A stretch of 36,676 bases of DNA from JBIQLO01 sp044464175 (GTDB lineage: Bacteria; Planctomycetota; Phycisphaerae; Tepidisphaerales; Tepidisphaeraceae), in contig JBIQLO010000008.1 of NCBI GenBank assembly GCA_044464175.1, positions 1-36,676 of the forward strand, read 5' to 3'. The translations under genes and the position numbers were made by a program. The notes beneath the pieces were generated by a model, which was given only the letters and a program-made list of their open reading frames with translations, did no database searches and was not told the DNA's origin. Below, piece after piece: positions 1 to 8,683 of this stretch. How positions within the stretch are numbered: the first letter of the stretch is position 1; each line of letters begins with the position of its first letter.

Positions 1-48
1 ACCGACATGGTCTATGCTCAATGGAAGTAGACGAGGGAAAGGGCGGCA

Positions 49-975
49 TCAGGCGGTCTTTCCCCGCCGCTGTCGCCATTTCACGACCGCGCTGCCCAGC
101 GTCCAGTCGTACGCCGTCTTAAAGACGCGCCAACTGACCGTGTGGTTGTATTTGAGCGACCCCCAAACCGACCAGAGTCCCACCGCCACGGCGAATTTCA
201 GCCCGCTTTCGCGCGGAATTCCGTGCTGATCGCAGATGCAATGTGCCCAGCTGAACAGCCATGAGTCCGGCACATGCCCGAACCGCCGTAGCATCATTAT
301 ATTGATCTCATCATGAATCTTCGGCCGCTGCGACAGCGTCTTGGTGCTCTCATGCAGCCGTGACCCGGCCAGGAATTCCCCCTGCAGGTAATGGAATTTG
401 ACCCCCGCCTGCGCCAGCCGCAGCCAGTATTCGTAGTCCATGCAGAAGTGCAGCCGCTCATCCAGCACCCCCAGCCGCTCCACCACGCTTCGCCGGAAGA
501 AGACCGCCGGCTGGCAGTAGTAGCACAGTTCCAGCATCCGGTCGAAGTTGAACGGCTCGGTGTAGTAGTCATTGATGATGCTGTCATCATCCCGGATGTG
601 ATGGGCATCACCATACACAACCTCCACCTCCGGATGGGCCGCGAAGTAATCCAGCACCTTCCGGAACGCCCCCGGATAATAGATGTCATCGGAATTGAGC
701 CATCCGATCACCGCTCCCCGTGTTGCCCGGATCCCCTTGTTGACCGCGTGCGACTGCCCCCGGTCCTTTTCGCTGACCCATTTGAGCCGACCCTCATACT
801 TGCGCAGAATCTCCACCGTCTCGTCGGTGCTCCCCCCGTCGAAGACGACGTATTCCAGGTCATCGATTCCCTGCGACAGCACGCTCTGAATCGTCCGCTC
901 GATGTACCGCCCCTGCTGATACGAGGGCGTCACCACGCTGAGCGAGGGTTGATGGCTCGAAGTCTCCATGTTCAT
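49..975 (-). CDS. Family 2 glycosyltransferase (GT-A fold)
   Basis: 308 aa. It probably transfers a sugar from a nucleotide-sugar donor during surface polysaccharide synthesis at the cytoplasmic face of the membrane. The N-terminal third has the GT2 pattern: SVVTPSYQQGRYIERTI at about residues 13-30, then the FDGGSTDET donor-binding stretch, KDRGQSHAVNKG, and NSDD as the DxD-like metal-binding motif near residue 95. The C-terminal part has an acceptor-side MDYEYWLRL motif. No membrane segment is obvious. The ATG overlaps the stop of the upstream GT4 gene by 4 bases (ATGA), so the two are probably translationally coupled. It is a close paralogue in design of the GT2 at 3060-4103. The sugar specificity cannot be read from sequence. 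Confidence 0.93.
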   Translation of the reverse strand: MNMETSSHQPSLSVVTPSYQQGRYIERTIQSVLSQGIDDLEYVVFDGGSTDETVEILRKYEGRLKWVSEKDRGQSHAVNKGIRATRGAVIGWLNSDDIYYPGAFRKVLDYFAAHPEVEVVYGDAHHIRDDDSIINDYYTEPFNFDRMLELCYYCQPAVFFRRSVVERLGVLDERLHFCMDYEYWLRLAQAGVKFHYLQGEFLAGSRLHESTKTLSQRPKIHDEINIMMLRRFGHVPDSWLFSWAHCICDQHGIPRESGLKFAVAVGLWSVWGSLKYNHTVSWRVFKTAYDWTLGSAVVKWRQRRGKTA

Positions 976-2933
976 CCGCTGATTCCCGCTGGTATCTGTT
1001 CCTCAACTAACGCTTCGGGCGTCTCCTCCCCCGGCTCAACCACCACGGCCTCCCGCCGCCCGTCCGGATGCACGATCTCGCATCGCTGGCACATGAAACC
1101 GAGTTCCCGCTGGTCCGCCGTCGGCCCGATGTCGCAGGGACGATACAGGGGACCGACCTCCATGTCGATGAACCCCCCCGCCGTGCTCAGGCTCTGACGG
1201 AAGGTGATCCCGGACTCCGGCTCCAGAATGACTTCCTCCCAGTTCCGGATGTCGTTATGGCAATACCGCACCGTCATGTGCCCCGCCGGCACCCGCGGAA
1301 TCGCCATATCCATCTCCAGCACCCGCCCCTCTTCTCCCCCTTCATATGTCACCGATACCCGGTCTGTTGACCAGCGGTCCGGCTGCAGCCCGTCCACATG
1401 GTTGATGAACGGCCCGCGCGACCCGAGCACCTGCTTGAAGATCTCCAGGTACTCCCGCGCCATCTGCCCATCCTTGCCGAACTCCCGCACCCGCCGGAAT
1501 CCCTCCACCGTCAGGCGCTCCACCAACTCGTCATCGTGCGAGATTCGCTCGATGGCCTCGGCGATCTCCAACGGCCGGCGCGGGTCAAACAGCAGGGCCG
1601 CCCCATCGGCCACTTCCGGCAGACTCGTCACGTTCCCGCACGCCACCGGCTTGCCAAAGGCCATCGCCTCCATCACCGGCATCCCGAACCCCTCATACAG
1701 CGAGGGGAAAATCACTGCCCGGCATCCCTCCAGCAGCGCCGCGAAATCCGCATCCGGCAGAAACCCGGCAAAGACCACATACCCCGACAGCCCCATGCGC
1801 GGCACCGCCTCTTCCTGCAGATACGCCATTCGTCCCACCGGCGCACCGGTAAAGACCAGCTTCACTTTGGATTCCGGATGCCGGCTGCGATACAGGGCAA
1901 AGGCCGTCAGCAGCATCGCGTGATTCTTATGCGGCCAGAAGTTGGCGGGATAGAATAGGTACTCTCCGCCTTTAAGGTTCAGTCGATCCAGAACCTCCCG
2001 AGCCGCCCGCGCCTCAGGCTTGTCAATCCGCTTCCACAGGCGAATGTAACTGGTCAGCACGCGGGCCGGGTCGTCCACCTGCCGCACCACCGTCTGCCGC
2101 ACATAGTCGGAAATACAGACCAGCCGCGCCGCCACGCGGGCCGTGTGCATGAAGTGCTGGTCCCGGTAATAGAGCTCCCGCGGTGAAAAGAAAAGGGGAT
2201 ACCGTTTGTACTGCAGATCATAGACCGTGCTGACCACCGGCACCGACGGATCGTAAAAATTCGGGCTGGTGAAGACACAGAAATAGAGATTCGCCCCGAT
2301 CCGCCTCAGCAGCGTTGTGCCGGTGACCGCCTGCGAAAGCCGTGCATCCAGTCGCCGCAGCCGGTCAAAGGTGGCCGGCGGCAGCCGCCCCACCAGCTGC
2401 TGGCCGATCTTCATCTTCAGTTTCGGCCAAAGCCCTGTCCGGACCTGGGAAGAGCATTGATCCTGAAAGATCACGCACAGTCGGCTGACATTGGGACGTT
2501 CCAGGTAGGCCAGCTCATCATGGCTCTTTCCGGAGGTAAGCAGGATGAACCGCCAGTCGGGCGCCAACTCCGCCAACTGCCGCACCAGCCCGATCGCCAC
2601 CAGCTTCGCTCCCCCATTGTCACCGCCCGGCAGCACCGGGGTGAGATCCACCGCCACACAGGGCGTGGTGCTGTCGGTGGGCCCGGCGGCAGGGGCAGCC
2701 GACGAGGCCAAGGCGCGCCCCATCATCGGCTCCAGCCACGACCAGCGCCCCAGTTTGACCATTAGCCGATATAATGGGCTGGAGCGTATCGCCGACAGCG
2801 GCGCCTGCGCGCTCTTCAGTTGCTCCTGGAGCATCTGGATTTTGGCCCGGCGGGAGAGCGCCAGCAGCCGCTGCTCCTCAGTCGCGCGGTTCAACTGCTC
2901 GATCCGCCGCTTCAGGTGCTGGGTCTCCGACAT
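972..2933 (-). CDS. Long GT4-type glycosyltransferase with coiled-coil head and extra C-terminal domain
   Basis: 653 aa from ATG 2933; a TTG at 2987 in the same frame would add 18 residues and has weak purines upstream, so the start is uncertain. Residues ~1-45 are charged and heptad-like (coiled coil). The GT-B core follows, with HKNHAMLLTAF (donor domain start), a PSLYEGFGMPVMEAMAFG nucleotide-sugar motif (E-x7-E pattern) and a SLPEV segment. About 150 residues follow the GT4 core; they are rich in beta-type sequence and contain CHND and CQRC motifs, which I do not recognise. A typical GT4 is 350-420 aa, so both ends are additions. The gene overlaps the next GT2 start by 4 bases and is one of three minus-strand glycosyltransferases. 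Confidence 0.9.
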   Translation of the reverse strand: MSETQHLKRRIEQLNRATEEQRLLALSRRAKIQMLQEQLKSAQAPLSAIRSSPLYRLMVKLGRWSWLEPMMGRALASSAAPAAGPTDSTTPCVAVDLTPVLPGGDNGGAKLVAIGLVRQLAELAPDWRFILLTSGKSHDELAYLERPNVSRLCVIFQDQCSSQVRTGLWPKLKMKIGQQLVGRLPPATFDRLRRLDARLSQAVTGTTLLRRIGANLYFCVFTSPNFYDPSVPVVSTVYDLQYKRYPLFFSPRELYYRDQHFMHTARVAARLVCISDYVRQTVVRQVDDPARVLTSYIRLWKRIDKPEARAAREVLDRLNLKGGEYLFYPANFWPHKNHAMLLTAFALYRSRHPESKVKLVFTGAPVGRMAYLQEEAVPRMGLSGYVVFAGFLPDADFAALLEGCRAVIFPSLYEGFGMPVMEAMAFGKPVACGNVTSLPEVADGAALLFDPRRPLEIAEAIERISHDDELVERLTVEGFRRVREFGKDGQMAREYLEIFKQVLGSRGPFINHVDGLQPDRWSTDRVSVTYEGGEEGRVLEMDMAIPRVPAGHMTVRYCHNDIRNWEEVILEPESGITFRQSLSTAGGFIDMEVGPLYRPCDIGPTADQRELGFMCQRCEIVHPDGRREAVVVEPGEETPEALVEEQIPAGISG

Positions 2934-3059
2934 TTCGCCGTGGTTGGATTGGTCCGGCCGAAGCCGATTGGAGCCGTTGCTGGACAACTGTTACTCTCTT
3001 GATGAAGCCCGATTGATCGCTACTGCGGGGGCCAAGGGTAATGGGGCAATCGGCCCCAA

Positions 3060-4103
3060 TCAAGCCGCTGAAGCCCGGATGAGCCAGCGTCGTCGGAGCC
3101 GTTTGAGTCGCCCCACGCGCCCCTGCCCAAGGTAGCTCAGCCCCCAGCGCAGCAGGAGCCTCCATCCCAGCCCGCGCCACCCCGCCATTTGCCGCGCCGC
3201 GCGAATCTGTTCATGAAACAAACCCCACCGCTCCTTACCGAAATGATCGACGCACAACCCGCGCATCGACTCCAGCGCCGCCCGCCGGATGAGCGGCGGC
3301 AGGACCAGCGGCTCCCGGCATTCGTAGAGGTTCCGATAAATCCGAAAGAACTCCCGGGCCGCCACATGAGTCTGCGTGGAGCCCTTGGCTTGCTCGTGCA
3401 GGCGAAACCGCCCGACCACCTCGGGCGCATATTCAAAATAATACCCCTTGAGAATCATTCGCCAGAACAGTTCGTAATCCATGCAGTGATGGTATGACTC
3501 ATCAACCGGCCCCGGCTCCTGAAGCACCCGGCGAGAAAAGAACATCGACTGGTTGAACATGTTGGCCCAGGGAAACATTGCGATCGGATTGAACGGCGAG
3601 GTCACATAAAACCCAGTCAGCTTCGACGAGCCATCGATCAGCTCCAGCCGCCCGTACAATACATCCGGACGATGCAGGCGCACCCAGGCCGAAGCCGCCG
3701 CCCCCAACGCGCCGGGCCCGTACAGGTCGTCCGAGTTCTGCCAGCCGATTAATGCCCCCCTGGCGCAGGCAAACCCTTTATTCAGCGCATGGGACTGCCC
3801 CCGATCCTTCTGGCTCACCACCTCATCCAGAAAATTGCGGTATCGTCGCAAAATGACACCAGTGCCGTCGGTGCTCCCACCGTCAATGATGATATATTGG
3901 AGATTGGGATACCCTTGGAGCAGGACCGACCGGATCGTCTCCTCCAAGTATACCCCCTGGTTGTAGGAGGGCGTAACGATGCTGATCAGTGGCCAGTCCC
4001 GTCCGTCGCTCATTTGCTTCGGCAGTGGCGGCGGCGCTTCGGTCCAGGGCCAGCCCTCTCTGCCAGGCGGCGGCGGCGGAAGTTGTTTGATCGTCAGCGG
4101 CAT
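3060..4103 (-). CDS. Family 2 glycosyltransferase (GT-A fold)
   Basis: 347 aa, first gene of the three-gene minus-strand glycosyltransferase unit. A proline-rich N-terminus of about 35 residues precedes the GT2 domain: SIVTPSYNQGVYLEETI, IIDGGSTDGT, QKDRGQSHALNKG and the metal-binding NSDD motif. The acceptor-side segment includes HHCMDYELFWRM, almost the same as in the GT2 at 49-975, so the two may act on related acceptors. The C-terminus is Arg-rich (LKRLRRRW), perhaps a peripheral membrane contact. The ATG at 4103 has no Shine-Dalgarno sequence and lies only 23 bp from the divergent GT4 start. Donor and acceptor are unknown. Confidence 0.92.
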   Translation of the reverse strand: MPLTIKQLPPPPPGREGWPWTEAPPPLPKQMSDGRDWPLISIVTPSYNQGVYLEETIRSVLLQGYPNLQYIIIDGGSTDGTGVILRRYRNFLDEVVSQKDRGQSHALNKGFACARGALIGWQNSDDLYGPGALGAAASAWVRLHRPDVLYGRLELIDGSSKLTGFYVTSPFNPIAMFPWANMFNQSMFFSRRVLQEPGPVDESYHHCMDYELFWRMILKGYYFEYAPEVVGRFRLHEQAKGSTQTHVAAREFFRIYRNLYECREPLVLPPLIRRAALESMRGLCVDHFGKERWGLFHEQIRAARQMAGWRGLGWRLLLRWGLSYLGQGRVGRLKRLRRRWLIRASAA

Positions 4104-4126
4104 CGTAGGTCAGGAGATTAACGCAA
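4104..4126. promoter_or_regulatory. 23-bp divergent gap between the two glycosyltransferase units
   Basis: This is the whole non-coding space between the minus-strand GT2 start (4103) and the plus-strand GT4 start (4127). It contains AGGAG at 4112-4116, a usable ribosome binding site 10 bases before ATG 4127. I see no -35/-10 pair in it. Promoters must therefore lie inside the opposite genes, or one start codon is misplaced. Confidence 0.4.
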
Positions 4127-5197
4127 ATGGTGACAATTTGCTGCGCAGCCGGCTATGGACAAGGGGGGCTGGGACGGCATTTGGCCGAACTGGTCGAATC
4201 CGCGCGCGCGGCCGGAGAGTTGGAACGGTACTTCGCCTTTGGCGTACCGCCCGACGATCCGACCGGCCAGTGCATCCCGCGCTCCGGGCTTGACCTTCTG
4301 CTGCGATGCCCGCCAATTCGATTCAGTCCAGGCATGGGAACACATCTGACCGGGGTGCATTTCGACCGAGCCGTGGCCGCCCGATTGAACCGCCCGCCCG
4401 GCACGCTGATCGCCTTCGCGGGCCAGGCGTTACAGACGTTCCGCCGCGCCAAAGCGATGGGATGCCGGCAGCTGGAGTTGGTGGCGGCCAATAGCCACGT
4501 CAACCATCTCGCCCGCCAGCATGCCCGAGCCGCTGCGCAGTGGAAGGTCGAGTCCACATGGCTCAACGTGGCCCAGTGCCAACGGATGCGAGCGGAATAT
4601 GAGATGGCCGATCGGATTCACGTCGCCACACAGTATGTCTTCGACAGTTTCGTCCGCGAGGGTATTCCGCCGCAGAAGCTGGTGATGCGGCCGCTGCACC
4701 CACACCCCCGCTTCACCTCCGCTCGAGGCGGTCCAAAGTCGGCGAATGAACCCTTTCGGGTGATCTATGTAGGGAGCCTGACCGTCGTCAAGGGGCTGCC
4801 GGTGCTGCTGGAGGCATTCCGGCGGCTGGCGGATGGCCCGGCGGAGTTGGTGCTGGTAGGAGGTACGGCCACCCGTCCAATGCGCCGATATCTTCAGAAC
4901 GCTATGCGGCGGGACCCGCGCATCCGCCTGACATGCGGCGACCCCTTACCTCATCTGCACCAGAGCGACATTTTCGTACATTGTAGCTATGAAGATGGCT
5001 TCGGATATGCTCCAATGGAAGCTCTGGCGTGCGGACTTCCGGCCATTGTGACCGACCAGACCGGTATGAAAGAGTTTATCCGGCCGGGCATCAATGGCGA
5101 CATTGTTCCGGCCGGCCAGGTGGAACTGTTGCTGGAGCGGCTGATTCACTGGCGTAAATTTAGGGGCGCTTATCTTTCCGCCGTGCCCGGCCGATGA
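4127..5197 (+). CDS. GT4-type glycosyltransferase
   Basis: 356 aa. Predicted GT-B retaining glycosyltransferase acting on a lipid-linked or growing surface glycan. The N-terminal domain begins with a Gly-rich loop (AAGYGQGGLGRHLAEL), the usual nucleotide-sugar GT-B start. The C-terminal donor domain shows VIYVGSLTVVKGLPVLLEA, then YEDGFGYAPMEALACGLP (E-x7-E motif) and TDQTGMKEF. AGGAG at 4112-4116 supports ATG 4127. The protein ends soon after the donor domain (FRGAYLSAVPGR), slightly short for the family, and the last helix that normally crosses back may be reduced. First gene of a five-gene plus-strand unit; 41 bp precede the next gene. Confidence 0.9.
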   Translation: MVTICCAAGYGQGGLGRHLAELVESARAAGELERYFAFGVPPDDPTGQCIPRSGLDLLLRCPPIRFSPGMGTHLTGVHFDRAVAARLNRPPGTLIAFAGQALQTFRRAKAMGCRQLELVAANSHVNHLARQHARAAAQWKVESTWLNVAQCQRMRAEYEMADRIHVATQYVFDSFVREGIPPQKLVMRPLHPHPRFTSARGGPKSANEPFRVIYVGSLTVVKGLPVLLEAFRRLADGPAELVLVGGTATRPMRRYLQNAMRRDPRIRLTCGDPLPHLHQSDIFVHCSYEDGFGYAPMEALACGLPAIVTDQTGMKEFIRPGINGDIVPAGQVELLLERLIHWRKFRGAYLSAVPGR

Positions 5198-5238
5198 TGA
5201 TTTTGGGACTCCCGGTTCGGCGGGTTGCGTGAATTTTA

Positions 5239-6393
5239 ATGGTTATCGGACACTACACACCCCGACTCTGGGAACACGGCGGCGTCGCTTCCTATATTCG
5301 CCGCTTGGGCCGGATCCAGCAGGCCGCCGGACACGAGGTGCTTTTTTTTGATCTGGCCGCCGCGGTAGCGCCACAGCAACGCTGCCCCAAAACCATATAT
5401 TGCCACAGTGTGGCCGAAGTCGCTGCCGCGGCACACCGCCACGGGGCGCAGGTGCTGCATGTCCATCGAGACTTCCCGACCGAACTGGCCCCGCCGATTC
5501 CGTTGGTTCGCACGATTCATGACCATACCCCCTACTGCCCCAGCGGAGGCCGATACTTGCGCCGCTCGGACAGCCCCTGCCACCGCGCCTACAGCCTCGG
5601 CGGATGTCTAAAGGGCCATCTCGTGGACCGGTGCGGCAGTCTCCGGCCCAAGCCTCTTTTGACCAATTTTGCGCGAACCTGGAACGAGCGCCACCGCCTG
5701 CGCAAAATCACGACAATCGTCTCCAGCAGCTTTGTGCGAAATCAGATGCTTCGGGAGGGATATGACCCGGATCGGCTGATGTATGTTCCCAAGCCCGCAC
5801 CCGAGCCGGTTGAGCGGATCGCCCCGCCGCCGCCAAGCCCACAATTCCTCTTCCTGGGACGGATCGTGCCCCACAAGGGACTTGCGTGGCTGCTGGAAAG
5901 CCTGGCGGCGCTGGAAAGACCGGCTCGGCTCGACATTGCCGGGGAGGGAGTTGAAGCTGAGGCGATGAAGGCTCTGGTTGCCCGGCTGCACCTCCAGGAC
6001 CGAGTGGTCTTCCACGGCTGGGTCGATAGGTCCGTGACGGAGCGACTGCTCGATCGAGCCACCGCTCTTGTGATCCCCTCACGCTGGCATGAGCCATTTG
6101 GGCAGGTCAGCTTGGAGGCGATGGCGCGCGGGCGTGCAGTGATTGCCTCCGATACCGGCGCGCTGCCTGAGATTATATTGCATCGCCAAACCGGCCTGAT
6201 AGTTCCGGCCAGGGCGCGGGAGGCACTCACCGCCGCCATGCGTCAATTGGCCGACCATCCGCAATGCGCAGCGGAGATGGGGTTGGCGGGATGGCATCGG
6301 GTCCAGGAGCACTATTCCATGGAAAATCACCTGAACCGGATTCTGGACCTCTATCGCCAATGCAGCGCCGAGGCGCCGGCGCACGCCGTATGA
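5239..6393 (+). CDS. GT4-type glycosyltransferase with four-Cys loop
   Basis: 384 aa GT-B enzyme. The start is HYTPRLWEHGGVASYIRRL (Gly-rich acceptor-domain loop). The donor domain has FLGRIVPHKGLAWLLESL and EPFGQVSLEAMARGRAVIASDTG, the expected E-x7-E motif. Residues 100-132 carry four cysteines (Cys100, Cys114, Cys123, Cys132) after the HDHTPYC segment; similar Cys sets occur in some GT4 enzymes and may bind a metal, which is my inference. No strong ribosome binding site precedes ATG 5239. The stop overlaps the next ATG as ATGA (6390-6393), showing coupling to the next glycosyltransferase. Confidence 0.92.
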   Translation: MVIGHYTPRLWEHGGVASYIRRLGRIQQAAGHEVLFFDLAAAVAPQQRCPKTIYCHSVAEVAAAAHRHGAQVLHVHRDFPTELAPPIPLVRTIHDHTPYCPSGGRYLRRSDSPCHRAYSLGGCLKGHLVDRCGSLRPKPLLTNFARTWNERHRLRKITTIVSSSFVRNQMLREGYDPDRLMYVPKPAPEPVERIAPPPPSPQFLFLGRIVPHKGLAWLLESLAALERPARLDIAGEGVEAEAMKALVARLHLQDRVVFHGWVDRSVTERLLDRATALVIPSRWHEPFGQVSLEAMARGRAVIASDTGALPEIILHRQTGLIVPARAREALTAAMRQLADHPQCAAEMGLAGWHRVQEHYSMENHLNRILDLYRQCSAEAPAHAV

Positions 6394-7562
6394 CCCCTCG
6401 TCGCTGGGCCATCCTCACCGGGGAGTACCCTCCGCAGACCGGGGGGGTCAGCGACTACACACATCAACTGGCTCATGCCCTGGCCGATGCGGGGGATGAA
6501 GTCCACATCTGGGCGCCTGCTTGCATTGAGCCGGACCAAGCCGACACCGCCGTGCAGATTCACCGCCTGCCGGACCACTTTGGCCCGCGGGGACTTCTGA
6601 TGCTGCGCCGCCAGCTCAAGTGCCTACCACGGCCGTTCCGCCTCCTGGTGCAATATGTCCCGCATGCCTATGGTTACAAGGCGATGAACCTGCCATTGTG
6701 CTTCTGGCTGGCGACTCGGGACCGGCAGGATGAATTGTGGGTGCAGTTTCACGAGGTCGCCTATCCCTTCGAGAGAGGCCAGCCGGCGCGGCATCGGCTT
6801 CTGGCGTATGTCACCCATCTCATGGCGTGGCGGTTGGCCCGCAGCGCCGAACGCAATTTCATTACCACACCGGCCTGGCTGCCGCGGATCGGTCGCTGGT
6901 CACGGACGAATCATCCCGTCACCTGGCAACCCGTCCCCAGCAATCTTCCAATTCACGCCGATCCATCGCGAATCAGGGAAATTCGCCAGACACTTGCACC
7001 GGGTGGGATACTGATTGGCCATTTCGGCACATTCGGCCAGGCCATTGCCGGGATGCTCCGCGCTCTGCTGCCGCCGTTGCTGCAGGACCATCCGGACCGC
7101 CGTGTCTTGCTGATCGGGCGGGGCGGCGAACTCTACCTCAAAGAATTCCTGAACGCCTGGCCCCAACTGGCCGGGCAAATCATCGCTACCGGCGGCCTGC
7201 CGCCGCAGGAGGCGGCGGATCATCTGGGCTCCTGCGACGTAATGCTCCAACCCTATGCCGACGGCGCTACTTGCCGCCGTGGCACATTGATGGCTCCCTT
7301 GGCCCTGGGGCGGGCGATTGTCACCACCCGCGGGATGCACTCCGAGCCGTTCTGGCATGAGAGCGGTGCGGTCGCGCTGGCGCCCGCCGATTCGCCCCCC
7401 CAGATTATTGCCGAAGTAGAGCGACTGCTGAATGAGCCGCAGCAGCGGCAAATACTGGAGTGCCGTGCGGCCCAGAAGTACCGGGAATCGTTCGCGCTGG
7501 AGCACACGGTTGCGGCCCTGCGACGGCAGGCCGAAGATGCTTCAATTCGGGGGAGGGCCTGA
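6390..7562 (+). CDS. Divergent GT4-like glycosyltransferase
   Basis: 390 aa from ATG 6390, which overlaps the previous stop (ATGA); longer in-frame starts would lie inside the previous gene. The N-terminus, ILTGEYPPQTGGVSDYTHQL, is the classic GT4 opening with a Gly-Gly donor loop. The second domain has GHFGTFGQAIAGMLRALLP and LLIGRGGE, but the usual E-x7-E glutamate motif is not recognisable: the corresponding stretch is DGATCRRGTLMAPLALGRA, with no glutamate. Nucleotide-sugar binding may thus differ or activity may be low. Its context in a tight glycosyltransferase operon argues for a real role in glycan assembly. Stop and next start overlap by one base (TGATG). Confidence 0.87.
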   Translation: MTPRRWAILTGEYPPQTGGVSDYTHQLAHALADAGDEVHIWAPACIEPDQADTAVQIHRLPDHFGPRGLLMLRRQLKCLPRPFRLLVQYVPHAYGYKAMNLPLCFWLATRDRQDELWVQFHEVAYPFERGQPARHRLLAYVTHLMAWRLARSAERNFITTPAWLPRIGRWSRTNHPVTWQPVPSNLPIHADPSRIREIRQTLAPGGILIGHFGTFGQAIAGMLRALLPPLLQDHPDRRVLLIGRGGELYLKEFLNAWPQLAGQIIATGGLPPQEAADHLGSCDVMLQPYADGATCRRGTLMAPLALGRAIVTTRGMHSEPFWHESGAVALAPADSPPQIIAEVERLLNEPQQRQILECRAAQKYRESFALEHTVAALRRQAEDASIRGRA

Positions 7563-8683
7563 TGTCCAAGCCACGCCTGGCGCTGCTGCCGGACTATATG
7601 GAGGAAGGATGGCCCAGCATGGACATTTGCGCTGAAATGCTGTTGGCAGGATTGCAGCGCGATCACCGAACCCGGCTGGCCGCCGAATTGATCCGCCCAC
7701 CCTACCGCCGGCGTTTTGAGCGGCTGTCTGCCCGCGGTCGCAATGTTGACCGCCTCCTGAACCGATTTTGCGATTATCCCCGCGCACTTCGCCGGGCATA
7801 TGCGCGGTTCGATCTATTTCATCTGGTGGATCACAGCTACGCGCAGCTCCTGCATGAACTGCCTCTTCACCGTACGGGCATCTACTGTCACGACTTGGAC
7901 ACGTTCAATTGTCTCCTGAATCCGGAGGCCGAGCCACGCCCACGCTGGTTCAGAGCCATGGTCGGCCGGATCCTCAGGGGGTTTGCCAAAGCCGCCGTCA
8001 TCTTCCATTCCACCAATTATGTCCGGACCCTGATCCTGCAATATCAGCTTGCCGACCCATCGCGGCTCATCCACGCCCCACTGGGGATCGCGGAGGAATT
8101 CCATCCCCTTGCGCCGGAAGAGCCGGAAGTTTCGGATGCACTGCTCCCAACCGACGGGCGGTATGTCCTTCATGTCGGCAGCGGCATCGCACGTAAGCGT
8201 ATTGATGTCCTGCTTGATGTCTTTGCAGCCGTTCGATCGCGCCATCCCGACCTGAGGCTCATTCAGGTGGGCGGCCCGTGGACCGCGCCACAGCGGCAGC
8301 AGATCAAACAACTTTGCTTGAGTGGCGCGTTGATTCAGCTGCGCAATCTGCGGCGGGAGCAGATCGCCGCGCTGTATCGGAATGCGGCCGTGGTCCTGCA
8401 GCCCAGCCAGACCGAGGGATTCGGGCTGCCGGTCATCGAAGCACTGGCGTGTGGCGCACCGGTGCTCGCCAGCGACATTCCGGTGTTCCGGGAGGTCGGC
8501 GATTCGGCCGCCTGTTTCGCCCCGGTGGGCGATGTGGATGCTTGGGCCCAGTCGCTCGACCGCCTCTTGAACAACCCGGAGGTCGCCCCGTCGCAGGATC
8601 AGCGTCTGCGGCAGGCAAGCCGATACAGCTGGTCCAATCACTGCCGGATCATCGCGGATACTTATGAGAGGCTGTCGCGATGA
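7562..8683 (+). CDS. GT4-type glycosyltransferase
   Basis: 373 aa from ATG 7562, which shares its first base with the preceding stop and has GGGAGGGCC just upstream; an in-frame ATG at 7460 lies inside the previous gene and is rejected. The GT-B donor domain has VLHVGSGIARKRIDVLLDVF, SQTEGFGLPVIEALACGAP (E-x7-E motif) and SDIPVFREVGD, and the N-terminal domain has YCHDLDTFNCLL and STNYVRTLIL. The pattern is close to mannosyl/rhamnosyl-type GT4 enzymes, but specificity cannot be told. Coupled to the next gene by a 4-base ATGA overlap. Confidence 0.92.
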   Translation: MSKPRLALLPDYMEEGWPSMDICAEMLLAGLQRDHRTRLAAELIRPPYRRRFERLSARGRNVDRLLNRFCDYPRALRRAYARFDLFHLVDHSYAQLLHELPLHRTGIYCHDLDTFNCLLNPEAEPRPRWFRAMVGRILRGFAKAAVIFHSTNYVRTLILQYQLADPSRLIHAPLGIAEEFHPLAPEEPEVSDALLPTDGRYVLHVGSGIARKRIDVLLDVFAAVRSRHPDLRLIQVGGPWTAPQRQQIKQLCLSGALIQLRNLRREQIAALYRNAAVVLQPSQTEGFGLPVIEALACGAPVLASDIPVFREVGDSAACFAPVGDVDAWAQSLDRLLNNPEVAPSQDQRLRQASRYSWSNHCRIIADTYERLSR

